Shown: positions 16,110 through 24,749 of the stretch, piece after piece
How positions within the stretch are numbered: position 1 is the first letter of the stretch
Layout of the letters: every line of letters begins with the position of its first letter
Notes under the pieces: generated by a model
The model's input: the letters and a program-made list of their open reading frames with translations, nothing else
Databases searched by the model: none
What the model was told of the DNA's origin: nothing
Made by a program: the position numbers and the translations under genes
Origin: Paractinoplanes ovalisporus
GTDB lineage: Bacteria; Actinomycetota; Actinomycetes; Mycobacteriales; Micromonosporaceae
NCBI RefSeq assembly: GCF_016834655.1
Contig: NZ_JAENHP010000008.1
Location: forward strand, 124,001-188,000
Reading direction: 5' to 3'
Length of the DNA stretch: 64,000 nt

Positions 16110-17246
16110 CTAAGACTTGACCACCGTCCGCAGCGGTGGCAGCCCGTTGAAGCCCACCGCCGAATAGGTCGCCGTGTACGCACCCGTGCCCAGAATGCGG
16201 ATCACCTCGCCGGCCGCCAGGTCCAGCGGGAGATCGTAGGGCGCGTGCTGATAGAGGATGTCGACGCTGTCGCAGGTCGGACCGGCCAGGATCACCGGGC
16301 CGGCCGGGCCGCCGCGGGTCGTCGCCAGCTCGTACTGGATGGCTTCGTCCTCGGTCTCGGCCAGCCCGCCGAAGCGTCCCACGTCGAGGTAGACCCAACG
16401 CGGCTCCTCGTCGTAGGACTTGCGGGCGACCAGCACGACCTGGGTGTGCAGCACCCCGGCAGGCGCCGCGATGTAACGCCCCGGCTCGATCATGAGCGAC
16501 GGCGTGCGGCGGCCGAAATGCCGTCCGATCGCCGCGTAGATCGCCGATGCGAACGCGGAGATCGGCGCCACCTCGGAGCGGTACGGAACCGGGAAGCCGC
16601 CGCCCGCGTTCAGGATCCGCAGCGGGATGCCCGACTGGTCGAGCACCTTGAAGATCCAGGCGGCGGTCGCGACCGAGGGTTCCCACCGGTCGGGGTGCAG
16701 CTGCTGCGACCCGACGTGGAAGGCGATGCCGGCCGGGTCGAGCCCGCGCAACGCGGCCACCTTCATCAGCTCGACGGCCATCTCGGGCACGCACCCGAAC
16801 TTGCGGGAGAGCGGCCACCGGGCGCCGTCACTCGACGCCAGCACCCGGCACAGCACCGAGGAGCCGGGCGCATGCTGGACGATCTTGTCGAGCTCCCCCT
16901 CACTGTCGAAGGCGAACATGCGGACCCCACGGGCGTACGCGTACGCGATGTCCTCGCTCTTCTTGATCGGATGCCCGTAACTGAGGTCGTCGGGGGAGGC
17001 TCCGGCCGCGAGGCAGAGGTCGATCTCGGCCCGACTGGCCACATCGAACCGGCATCCGGCCTCGACCAGCGCTTTCAGGAGGGGCAGTTCGGGGTTGGCT
17101 TTCACGGCGTAGTGGATGCCGGCGCCGGCAAACGCGCTCGCGATCCGGTCGTACTGGGTGCGGGCCACCCCGATGTCGATGACCAGGCAGGGTGTCTGGT
17201 CGAGGGCGGCCGACAAGAGCTGTGCGGCATCTGCGGTCACTGTCAT
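16110..17246 (-). CDS. PLP-dependent ornithine/diaminopimelate-type decarboxylase (alanine racemase fold)
   Basis: 378 residues. The PLP lysine is K49 in YAVKANP; HVGSQQ, GGGFPVPY and EPGRY bind the cofactor phosphate and ring, and GPTCDSVDIL carries the catalytic cysteine of the dimer-partner site. TCDSVD is the ornithine decarboxylase form of this motif, rather than the ESGD-type of LysA, so polyamine synthesis (ornithine or lysine decarboxylation) is the better reading. It is divergent from the regulator at 17364, 117 bp apart, and may be controlled by it. Confidence 0.85.
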   Translation of the reverse strand: MTVTADAAQLLSAALDQTPCLVIDIGVARTQYDRIASAFAGAGIHYAVKANPELPLLKALVEAGCRFDVASRAEIDLCLAAGASPDDLSYGHPIKKSEDIAYAYARGVRMFAFDSEGELDKIVQHAPGSSVLCRVLASSDGARWPLSRKFGCVPEMAVELMKVAALRGLDPAGIAFHVGSQQLHPDRWEPSVATAAWIFKVLDQSGIPLRILNAGGGFPVPYRSEVAPISAFASAIYAAIGRHFGRRTPSLMIEPGRYIAAPAGVLHTQVVLVARKSYDEEPRWVYLDVGRFGGLAETEDEAIQYELATTRGGPAGPVILAGPTCDSVDILYQHAPYDLPLDLAAGEVIRILGTGAYTATYSAVGFNGLPPLRTVVKS

Positions 17247-17363
17247 GGCTTCGGTGTCCTCATCGGTGACGGGGCAACGACCTCGGCGGGTAGGCGACGA
17301 TTGCCACTCAGAGTACTTCCGTCAATGCGTTGCGTCGTTGCCGGAGAGTGACAAGATTGCGCC

Positions 17364-18311
17364 GTGCATGATCGGACCGACCTGCCCTCCACCCCGGAGC
17401 AGCACGTCTACCGCCTGCTGGTGCGGATGGCCGGAGCGACGCCGGACGACCTCGCCAAGCAGGCCGGGGTCTCGCCGGCGGAGGCCGAGGCCCGGCTCGA
17501 GGCCCTGCACCGCAAGGGCCTGGCCACCGCCGGACCCGTCTTCCACGCCCTGCCGGCCGATGTCGCGCTCGGCGACACGCTGCTGCGCGAGCAGAGGGCC
17601 CTCGAGTCGGCCCGCCAGATGGTGGCCTCGCTCAGCGACGAATACCGCACCAACACCCGCCGCCGGAACCCCGACCACCTCGTCGAGATCGTGGTCGGCG
17701 CGGCCGCCCTGCGCGAGCGGCTGCGCGAGATGCAGGATTCGGCCCGCGACGAGATCCTCTGGTTCTGCCGGGCCAACCCGATAGCGATGCAGGGCCCCGA
17801 GAACACCGAGGAGACCTCGGCCCTGGAACGCGGCGTCCGCTACCGCGCGATCTATGAGCGGGAACTGCTCGAGAAGCCGGGCGAGCTGGACAGCATCGTC
17901 GAGGCGATGAAGCTGGGCGAGCTCTCCCGTACGCTGCCGGCCCTTCCCGTACGGCTGGCGATCGCCGACCGCAGTCTCGCCATCTGCCCGCTCGTGCCCG
18001 ACGCGGCGCGTGGCGTCGGGGAGCCCACCGCGGCGCTGATCCGCCCCAGTGAGCTCCTCGACGCCCTGGTCGCCCTCTTCGAGAGCTACTGGGTGCGCGC
18101 CACCCCGCTGCTGCCCGACGGCAGCGAGGAGGAGCCCGACAAGCTGCTGTTGTCGCTGTTCGTGGCCGGGCTGCCCGACAAGTCCATCGCCACCCAGCTC
18201 GGGGTGAGCCGCCGCACCGTCCAGCGCCGCCTCGACCGGCTGATGGAGGCGGCCGGTGTGGACACCCGGGCCGGCCTGGCCTTCCAGGCCGCACGGCGGG
18301 GCTGGCTGTAA
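17364..18311 (+). CDS. TrmB/LuxR-type transcriptional regulator
   Basis: 315 residues from GTG 17364. An N-terminal winged-helix-like segment (DDLAKQAGVSPAEAEARLEALHRKGLA) resembles TrmB, a central phospholipase-D-like region (EIVVGAAALRERLREMQDSARDEILWF ... YRAIYERE) matches TrmB-family effector regions, and a LuxR-type HTH ends the protein (LFVAGLPDKSIATQLGVSRRTVQRRLDRL). Such two-HTH regulators are common in Streptomyces and relatives. No operator could be picked out in the 117-bp divergent gap with the decarboxylase gene. Confidence 0.82.
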   Translation: MHDRTDLPSTPEQHVYRLLVRMAGATPDDLAKQAGVSPAEAEARLEALHRKGLATAGPVFHALPADVALGDTLLREQRALESARQMVASLSDEYRTNTRRRNPDHLVEIVVGAAALRERLREMQDSARDEILWFCRANPIAMQGPENTEETSALERGVRYRAIYERELLEKPGELDSIVEAMKLGELSRTLPALPVRLAIADRSLAICPLVPDAARGVGEPTAALIRPSELLDALVALFESYWVRATPLLPDGSEEEPDKLLLSLFVAGLPDKSIATQLGVSRRTVQRRLDRLMEAAGVDTRAGLAFQAARRGWL

Positions 18312-18363
18312 TCAGGTCGGCGCGGCTGGGTGCGAGCGGGCCAGCGGTCCTCGACGAGCGGCC

Positions 18364-21300
18364 TCATGATCGCCCGTACGCCCGGATCACGGTCTGCTCG
18401 ACCGAATTGCCGGACTTGTCGGAAGCGGTGACCCGCAGCGACACCGGCTTAATACCCACGGGTACCACGATGGCCGACGGCTTCCAGGTCTTCCCGTCGT
18501 CGGTCGAGACCGAGACGGAGACCCGCTGTGCTCCCGGCACCCGCACGGTCAGCAGGCTCGACAGCACGACCGAGTACGAGATCTGGAGCAGCGGAAGCGT
18601 CCCGTCCGACCCGGACTTGAAGGTCCACGCCGTCGAGGTCGACGTCCCATAGATCCAGTCGTCGCTCTGCCGAGCGGTCGTCATCGCCAGCCGGTAGGTC
18701 GCGGCGCCGGCCGGCACCGGCACGTCCCGCCACCCGTCGGGCAGCTCGGCGACGACGGCCCCGTTGCGGGTGAGCGTGGCCGGGGCGTCGCTGATCAGGT
18801 AGTGCTCGTCCGTGCTGTCCACGAAGGACGCGACCCGCAGCTTGAGCGTGTTGCCGGCGCGGGTGCTGGTGTGACCGGTCGGGGTGGCCGGCCGCACGAC
18901 CGGCGCGTACCAGGTCTCGGACGAGCTCCCGGCCCGGGCGTAGGTGACCGGGTCCTCGGTGATGCCGCCCTGCAGCTGGCCGCCCAGGTTGCTCCACGGG
19001 AAGGCGTGGTGCACCTGGTGCTGCCACACGGTGTCACCGGTCGACACCCACTCCTCGCGCACGGACGGCGTCCGCACGTTGCGCTGCGTGTCGTTCCACG
19101 AGTACTCCTGGTAGGGCCGCCAGCCGAACCGCTGTTCCCGGATCCAGTCGAAGCCGCCGTTGTCCGGATAGCGGGTGGTGATCCGGTACGAGTTGGCCGC
19201 CGTCACCTTGTGCACGATCTGACTGGGCACCCTGTCCCTGGTGACCTGGAAGACGTCGTACAGGTAAGGGCTGTTCGGGGTGAGCGTCAGGGCGATGCTC
19301 GCACCCGGCTTGGCCGCCCGGGCCAGGATCCGTAGGCCGTCGTCGTTCGGCACGAGCGCGCTCGGGATCGGCATCCGCACCTCGCCGCTCGGGTCCCACG
19401 GCTGCCAGGCGCTGCGATCGGCCGGCAGCACGACCAGCACCACCGCCGCTCCGGCCGCCGCGGCCTGCTCCGACGCCTCGTCCGGGTTGTCGGCCTCGAT
19501 CACCACCGCCTTGCCGCGCACGTTCCCGCCGAGGCCCTTGACCAGATCAAAACGGCGAGTTCCCTCGTACGCCGGTGAGTAGACGCACAGGTTGATGTCG
19601 AGCTCGCCGGTGAGGCCCGGAATGCTCGCCTGAACCATCGGAGCGACCAGTTGCCACCGCGACGAGAACTCGTAGCTGCCCTTGCGGAGCTTGGCGGTCG
19701 GGGTCACGTTGATCTTCTGGACGGCACTGAAGTTCATGAAGCCGTTGATGATGCCGCGTCCGGTGCCGGTGACCCGGCGTACGTAATAGCTCTCCACCGT
19801 CTGCTGCTCGGCCGGCTTGGGTGTCTCGATCCGGATCGGCTTGGCCGTACGGGCGTCGAGCAGCACCGTCAGGTCCCGGTCGACCTTCAGCTCGGGGATG
19901 GTGACCAGGGTGTCCTGTTCGTCGAGGGGCCCACCGTCGGGGATCGAGGCGTCGACCAGGTAGTCGCCCTCGGCCAGCTGGAAGGTCTTCTCCTCGCCCC
20001 GGCCGAGGAAGTTGAGCACGTCGAACCGCTGGTCGTCGCCGAACGCCTGGAGCACCGGCACCCCGGCCGGCTGCCCGGCCCGGTCGACCGCCTTGAACGT
20101 CACCAGGTGGCGTTGCTTGTCGAGCGTTCCGCCGAGCGCGGTGGTGACGAGCACGCCACCGGGCGCGGTCGCCGTGAGCCAGCCGCTGAGCTGCCCGGGC
20201 GACACCATGTCCCACCGCAGGGTCACGTCGGCGTGGCCCCCGGCGGGCACGATGACCGTCGGTGCCGAGGCAGTGATTGCGGACAGCGACGACTTCAGCG
20301 TCAGCGTGACCGGGACGCTGCCGGCGTTGGTGTAGGTCACCGTGCGCGTCGCCGCCGGGTCGCCGAGCGCGTGCAGCCCGAAGTCGGCCACGCCGGTGCC
20401 CGCGACAGTCTGGGTCACCGCACGCGCCAGGTCGACCCGGCCCGCGCCCTGGGCATAGACCGGGGTATCGGGAGTGGTGACGGCCGTGCTGACCAGTTCG
20501 TCCTTGATCCGCGCGCCGGTCCAGTCCGGGTGCTGCTGCGCGATGATCGCGGCGGCGCCGGCCACGTGCGGGGTGGCCATCGAGGTGCCGTTGGCCGCGG
20601 TGTAGAGCTCGTCGACCGGCTCCCCCATCGACGTGCCGGCGGCCCGGGCGGCCACGATGCCGACGCCGGGCGCGGTGATCTCCGGCTTGAGGCCCTCGTC
20701 GCCGAAGCGCGGGCCCCGGCTGGAGAAGTCGGCCATCCGGTTCTCCCGGTCGACCGCGCCGACGGTCAGGGCCGAGGGGGCGGCGCCCGGCGTGCCGACC
20801 GAGTAGCTCTCGCCCTCATTGCCGGCCGCCACCACGAACAGCGCGCCGGTCGAGGCGCTGAGCTCGTTGACGGCGGCGCTCATCGGGTCGGTGCCGTCGG
20901 TCGCGCTGCCACCCAGGCTCATGTTGACGACCTTGGCCCCGGCGCCGGCGGCCCATTCCATGCCGGCGATGATCCCGCTCTCGTAGCCGGTGCCGCTGTC
21001 GTCGAGAACCTTGCCGATCAGCAGTTTCGCGCCCGGGGCGACACCCTTGCGGGCGCCGCCGGATCCCGCGCCCGAGCCGGCGACCGTGGCCGCCACGTGG
21101 GTGCCGTGTCCGAAGTGGTCGGTGGTGTCGGGGCTGCCGCTGAAGTCGCGGGCCTCGGCGATGCGACCGGCCAGGTCGGGGTGGGTCGCGTCGGCGCCGG
21201 TGTCGAGCACGGCCACCGTGACGCCCGTGCCGTCCAGCCCGGCCTTCCACGCCTCGGGCGCGCCGATCTGGGCGGTGCTGCGGTCGAGCGCCGGCTTGAC

Positions 21301-21873
21301 CTTGCCGTCGAGCCAGATGCGGTCGGTGGTCGCGGTCCGTGCTCCGCTTGCGCTCGAGGCCCGCGTACGCCAGAAGTCCGCGAGCGAGTCCTTGTCGGCG
21401 CGCACGGCCACGGCGCCGAGGCTGGGCAGCGCGGTGCCGGCGGGGGCGCCCAGGGTGCGGGCCGTCTCCGTGGCCTGCGCCGACTTCACGATCAGCGGCA
21501 GGGTGTCGCGGGCGGCGTCGCCGTAGCCCTGCGCGATCAGGTGCTGGACGTCGAACAGTTCGGCGTCGACGCGCCCGGCGGCGAGCAGCGGCACGGCGTC
21601 GGCGGGCACGACCCGTACGCCCTCGGTGGTCTCGACGGTCGAGAACGACATGCGTTCCCGCCCGGGCCCCGGCCGCACCGACGCCGCCACCCGGCCGTCG
21701 CCCGACGGATCGAGCTGGACGACGTCACCGGTGATCAGCGTGATCGACTGCGTGGTGGTCTTCGGTGCGGCCGGGACGGCAGCGCCGGCCGGACCTGGCG
21801 GGGTCACGGCGACGCTGCCGGCTCCGATCAGGAGGCCGGCCAGCGCACCGGTCAGGCTTTTACGTGGCGTCAA
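18364..21873 (-). CDS. secreted S8 family serine peptidase (subtilase), large
   Basis: 1169 residues if translation starts at TTG 21873, which follows AAGGAG by six bases; ATG 21906 upstream lacks a site and would add eleven residues. A signal peptide is followed by a propeptide-like region and an intact subtilase triad: D224 in VAVLDTGAD, H256 in GHGTHVA and S431 in NGTSMATPH. After the catalytic domain come beta-sandwich domains, a protease-associated-like segment near VVIEADNPDEASEQAAAAGA, and a C-terminal Ig-like region (VSVSTDDGKTWKPS). The length and order fit the 1,000-1,250-residue actinobacterial S8 proteases. It is exported and probably degrades extracellular protein. Confidence 0.9.
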   Translation of the reverse strand: MTPRKSLTGALAGLLIGAGSVAVTPPGPAGAAVPAAPKTTTQSITLITGDVVQLDPSGDGRVAASVRPGPGRERMSFSTVETTEGVRVVPADAVPLLAAGRVDAELFDVQHLIAQGYGDAARDTLPLIVKSAQATETARTLGAPAGTALPSLGAVAVRADKDSLADFWRTRASSASGARTATTDRIWLDGKVKPALDRSTAQIGAPEAWKAGLDGTGVTVAVLDTGADATHPDLAGRIAEARDFSGSPDTTDHFGHGTHVAATVAGSGAGSGGARKGVAPGAKLLIGKVLDDSGTGYESGIIAGMEWAAGAGAKVVNMSLGGSATDGTDPMSAAVNELSASTGALFVVAAGNEGESYSVGTPGAAPSALTVGAVDRENRMADFSSRGPRFGDEGLKPEITAPGVGIVAARAAGTSMGEPVDELYTAANGTSMATPHVAGAAAIIAQQHPDWTGARIKDELVSTAVTTPDTPVYAQGAGRVDLARAVTQTVAGTGVADFGLHALGDPAATRTVTYTNAGSVPVTLTLKSSLSAITASAPTVIVPAGGHADVTLRWDMVSPGQLSGWLTATAPGGVLVTTALGGTLDKQRHLVTFKAVDRAGQPAGVPVLQAFGDDQRFDVLNFLGRGEEKTFQLAEGDYLVDASIPDGGPLDEQDTLVTIPELKVDRDLTVLLDARTAKPIRIETPKPAEQQTVESYYVRRVTGTGRGIINGFMNFSAVQKINVTPTAKLRKGSYEFSSRWQLVAPMVQASIPGLTGELDINLCVYSPAYEGTRRFDLVKGLGGNVRGKAVVIEADNPDEASEQAAAAGAAVVLVVLPADRSAWQPWDPSGEVRMPIPSALVPNDDGLRILARAAKPGASIALTLTPNSPYLYDVFQVTRDRVPSQIVHKVTAANSYRITTRYPDNGGFDWIREQRFGWRPYQEYSWNDTQRNVRTPSVREEWVSTGDTVWQHQVHHAFPWSNLGGQLQGGITEDPVTYARAGSSSETWYAPVVRPATPTGHTSTRAGNTLKLRVASFVDSTDEHYLISDAPATLTRNGAVVAELPDGWRDVPVPAGAATYRLAMTTARQSDDWIYGTSTSTAWTFKSGSDGTLPLLQISYSVVLSSLLTVRVPGAQRVSVSVSTDDGKTWKPSAIVVPVGIKPVSLRVTASDKSGNSVEQTVIRAYGRS

Positions 21874-21987
21874 GGCCGACTCCTTCACGTTCGCGGGTGA
21901 ACGCATTCTGAAGTCGGTCGATGGACGGCCGGGAGATGTTCGCCGTGCCGCAGAGGCGACATGGCGCGATGTGGACAGGCGTCGATT

Positions 21988-22716
21988 TCAGCCGAGTGAC
22001 AGGGCTGTTGCCTTCGCCTCCTCGAGACTGGTGAACCCCTCGAGCCGGTAGGTCACCGAGCCGCGCTCCCAGAGCAACGTGGGTGTGGCGAGCCGGGCCG
22101 TGGCCGCACGCTCCTCGCCGGCCCGGTCGATGTAGGTCAACGTGTGCGGTTCCGGCAGCCAGATGGCCATGTCGCCGCCGAGGTCGACCCACTGGGCATC
22201 GGTGGCCTGCTTGAAATACATGGCCGCGGAGCCCGCGAACTGGTCGAACCGCACCGCGCCGCCGCGATAGACCGCGCTGACCACCCGGGGCACGCCGGAC
22301 GGATCCGGATCGGCGATCTCCACACGTTCGGGCGGGCCGAGCGTGGCCGGCATCCGTACGGCGAAAGGCGCGCGCTGCCGTGCCTGCTCCAACGTGACCG
22401 ACCCGGTCGACGGAAGCGGGCTCGGAGTCGGGGCGGGCGGGGCCGGCTGGGCGGACCGGCGCACCTCGATGCCGGCCACCTGGAGCACCTGCACGACCGC
22501 GTCGACGACGGCGGCGCGGGCCGGTTCGACGGCGGTCACGGTCACGGCCAGCGCCGCCAGGGCCGAGGCCAGCCAGAGGCGCCAGCGGGGCTTACGCGGT
22601 ACGGGGGAAGCGATCCGGGCACGCACGGCGGCGCGCTGGTCGGCCGCCGCGGGCACGGACAGCCAGGCGCCGAGGTCGCGTAGCTCGGTGACCAGGTCGT
22701 CGTCGCGGTCAGACAC
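21988..22716 (-). CDS. single-pass membrane protein paired with ECF sigma factor, likely anti-sigma
   Basis: 242 residues from GTG 22716, overlapping the sigma gene by 8 nt. A short cytoplasmic N-terminus (VTELRDLGAWLSVPAAADQRAAVRARI) precedes one membrane helix (LASALAALAVTVTAVEPARAA) and a 170-residue outside domain with a Pro-rich linker. Position, coupling and topology fit an anti-sigma factor, but no HXXXCXXC zinc motif is present. The extracellular half has repeated beta-strand pattern and no recognised family. Confidence 0.7.
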   Translation of the reverse strand: MSDRDDDLVTELRDLGAWLSVPAAADQRAAVRARIASPVPRKPRWRLWLASALAALAVTVTAVEPARAAVVDAVVQVLQVAGIEVRRSAQPAPPAPTPSPLPSTGSVTLEQARQRAPFAVRMPATLGPPERVEIADPDPSGVPRVVSAVYRGGAVRFDQFAGSAAMYFKQATDAQWVDLGGDMAIWLPEPHTLTYIDRAGEERAATARLATPTLLWERGSVTYRLEGFTSLEEAKATALSLG

Positions 22717-23278
22717 CCGGCACCTCCTCGGCTCGCAGCTGTTCCCGCAGCCGGGCCAGCGCCCGCGCCGTCCGCGACTTCACGGTCCCCTTGGGCACGC
22801 CCAGCGCCGCCGCCGTCTCCTGCTCGCTCAGGTCGAGCAGGAAGCGGCAGACCAGCACGTCGCGGTCGCGCTCGCCGAGCAGCCGCAGCTGGTCGACCAG
22901 GCGTTGCCGGCGCTCGTGGGCCATCACGGTGTCGGCCGGGTCGGGCTCGTCGGGAAGGGGTTCGGTCGCCACGGCGGCGCGCAGGGCCAGACCGTCCCGG
23001 CGGCGCCGTGAGCGGTGCAGGTTGCGGGTCTCGTTGGCCACGATGGCGAGCAGCCACGGGCGGAAGCCGGACTCGCCGCGGTAGCGCGACAACTGCCGGT
23101 ACGCCTTCACCAACGCCTCCTGCACCACGTCGTCGGCGTCGTCCCCCGCGCCGAGCAGCACGGCGGCCCGGTGCGCGGGCACGGTGTAGCGAGCGACCAG
23201 GGTTTCGTACGCCTCCCGGTCGCCCTGCCGTGCCCGGCTCACCGCCGTCGCGTCGTCGATCTCGATGGCCCTTCTCAG
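22709..23278 (-). CDS. ECF sigma factor, SigE-like
   Basis: Region 2 (GDREAYETLVARYT, then ADDVVQEALVKAYRQLSRY and FRPWLLAIVANETRN) and region 4 (LRLLGERDRDVLVCRFLLDLSEQETAAALGVPKGTVKSRTARAL) are complete. The start is uncertain: the first ordinary start is GTG 23242, but homology seems to begin earlier and CTG 23278 sits six bases after AAGGGAG and inside the transcript predicted from the promoter at 23313-23339. I use CTG 23278 (189 residues) with that caution. It overlaps the membrane protein gene downstream by 8 nt, and faces a divergent promoter that shares its -35 region, so it probably controls itself. Confidence 0.85.
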   Translation of the reverse strand: MRRAIEIDDATAVSRARQGDREAYETLVARYTVPAHRAAVLLGAGDDADDVVQEALVKAYRQLSRYRGESGFRPWLLAIVANETRNLHRSRRRRDGLALRAAVATEPLPDEPDPADTVMAHERRQRLVDQLRLLGERDRDVLVCRFLLDLSEQETAAALGVPKGTVKSRTARALARLREQLRAEEVPGV

Positions 23279-23312
23279 CCCCGGCTCCCTTACCTCCGCA
23301 CCGACACTGCAC

Positions 23313-23339
23313 TGACACCGTCCGGCGCGGAAAGGTTCC
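23313..23339 (-). promoter_or_regulatory. predicted ECF promoter GGAACC-N16-TGTCA for the sigma operon
   Basis: On the minus strand GGAACC (23339-23334) is followed after 16 nt by TGTCA (23317-23313). The -35 half lies in a 15-bp palindrome AGGTTCC-C-GGAACCT (23333-23347) whose other arm serves the divergent promoter. The predicted start of transcription is near 23305, about 27 nt before CTG 23278. Confidence 0.6.
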
Positions 23340-23340
23340 C

Positions 23341-23367
23341 GGAACCTGTCCCGGATCCACGGTGTCA
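23341..23367 (+). promoter_or_regulatory. predicted ECF promoter GGAACC-N16-TGTCA for the lipoprotein
   Basis: GGAACC at 23341-23346 and TGTCA at 23363-23367 with a 16-nt spacer, the same as on the other strand. The expected start of transcription falls at or one base before ATG 23375, so the mRNA would be leaderless. Confidence 0.6.
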
Positions 23368-23374
23368 CCAGAGC

Positions 23375-24583
23375 ATGACCACACGCCGCTCGTTCCTCGC
23401 CCTCTCCGGTGGCGTGCTCGCCGCCTCCGCCCTGGCCGGTTGCCGCGAACCGAAGGCCGCCGCCGTGACCGCCACGGTTCCCGACGTGCTGCTCGCCTCC
23501 GGCCCGAACGGTGTCGTCCGCCTCTCCGGCGCCGAGTCGCGGCCCCTCGGCGCCCGGTCGGTGCTCAGCCGGGACGGACAGATCGCGTACGCCCTCGACG
23601 GCGCCGAAGGCCTGGCCCGGGTGGACGCGACGACCGGGGCACCCCTGGTGAAACAGGTGATCGGGGATGGATGGGTGCCCCGGGTGGTCGCCGAGTCCGG
23701 AAACGCGTGCGTGCTCGCGCCGACCCCGCCGGCCGAGCCGCCCACCGGTCGCACCACGTCGCCCCTGCTGGTGATCGGGCCGGGCGGGCCGCGCAAGGTC
23801 CATCTGCCGGGATGCGTCGAGCCGGACGCGTTCACCGCCGACGGCCAGGGCCTCTTCGTTCTCGACTGGCTCCCGGCCGGGGCGCCCGAGACCTATCGCG
23901 TACGGATGCTGGATCTCAACGACGGCCAGGTCTATCCGCTCTTCACGCGGGACAAGCAGCCGGTGCCGACGGGGGCCGAGGAGCAGATGCGGGGGCGGGG
24001 CCGGCAGGCGGTCTACTCGCGGGAACGGCAGACGCTGTACACGCTCTACACCCACCAGCCCGACCACCAGCACACCCGCAACCTGCTCACCGGCACCCGC
24101 AGCCACGTGCACGCGTTCGTCCACGTGCTGCATCTGAGCGAGCGGTGGGCGTACTGCCTCGACCTGCCCGACCCGTTCGGCCAAGGGCCGGCCGAGGGGC
24201 ATGCGCTGGCCGTGGACCGGTCGCAGATCTCGGTGCTGGACACCGCGTCCGGCACGGTTCTGCACGCGGACGCCGAGACGCTGGAGGTGCAGCGGGTAGC
24301 CCGGATCCCGGCCGGTCGCGGGGTCGCGAGCCTGGCCCTCGACGCACCCGGCCGGGTGCTCGCGGCCGACGGCGGCACCGTGCACGTGCTGGACCGCGGC
24401 TCCGACCAGGTGCTCGGCACGTGGACGCTGCCCTCGCCCGCGCGCGGGCTGCGGCTCAGCCCGGACGGGTCACGCCTCTATGCGGGCGGCACCGACGAAG
24501 CGTACTGGCTGGACGCCGCGTCGGGTGCCCTCGCCGGCCGCGTTCCGGTCGCCGGTCTGACCGAGATACTTTCCGTCCGCTGA
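23375..24583 (+). CDS. Tat-exported lipoprotein with beta-propeller-like repeats
   Basis: 402 residues from ATG 23375. The N-terminus TTRRSFLALSGG is a twin-arginine signal ending in the lipobox LAGC (C at 23), so it should be exported folded and anchored by lipid. The rest shows repeated strand patterns (VVRLSGAESRPLG, QIAYALDGAEGLARVDATTG, ISVLDTASGTVLHAD, VLAADGGTVHVLDRGS, GLRLSPDGSRLYAGG) typical of YVTN/quinoprotein-type beta-propellers. It is divergent from the ECF sigma gene and probably in its regulon, which would make it a cell-surface response protein. Ligand unknown. Confidence 0.8.
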   Translation: MTTRRSFLALSGGVLAASALAGCREPKAAAVTATVPDVLLASGPNGVVRLSGAESRPLGARSVLSRDGQIAYALDGAEGLARVDATTGAPLVKQVIGDGWVPRVVAESGNACVLAPTPPAEPPTGRTTSPLLVIGPGGPRKVHLPGCVEPDAFTADGQGLFVLDWLPAGAPETYRVRMLDLNDGQVYPLFTRDKQPVPTGAEEQMRGRGRQAVYSRERQTLYTLYTHQPDHQHTRNLLTGTRSHVHAFVHVLHLSERWAYCLDLPDPFGQGPAEGHALAVDRSQISVLDTASGTVLHADAETLEVQRVARIPAGRGVASLALDAPGRVLAADGGTVHVLDRGSDQVLGTWTLPSPARGLRLSPDGSRLYAGGTDEAYWLDAASGALAGRVPVAGLTEILSVR

Positions 24584-24655
24584 TCCGAAAGTTTCGATGC
24601 AATGCGTGCCTTACAGGCCGCTTTCATCAGGCGTAAGTTTTCCGGAACTTAGCGG

Positions 24656-24684
24656 TTGACTCACCTTGGGAACGCTCCCAATAT
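24656..24684 (+). promoter_or_regulatory. promoter with CebR-like operator in the spacer
   Basis: TTGACT (24656-24661), 17-nt spacer, CAATAT (24679-24684). The palindrome TGGGAACGCTCCCA at 24667-24680 fills the spacer; it differs by one base from the CebR operator TGGGAGCGCTCCCA known from Streptomyces. Bound repressor would block the polymerase. The same layout recurs before the pectinesterase gene. Confidence 0.7.
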
Positions 24685-24749
24685 GGAGCGTGCGCCCGCT
24701 TCCACCGGCGGGCGATCCCCCTCTCCGACATAGGTGAAGGTGAATCCCC

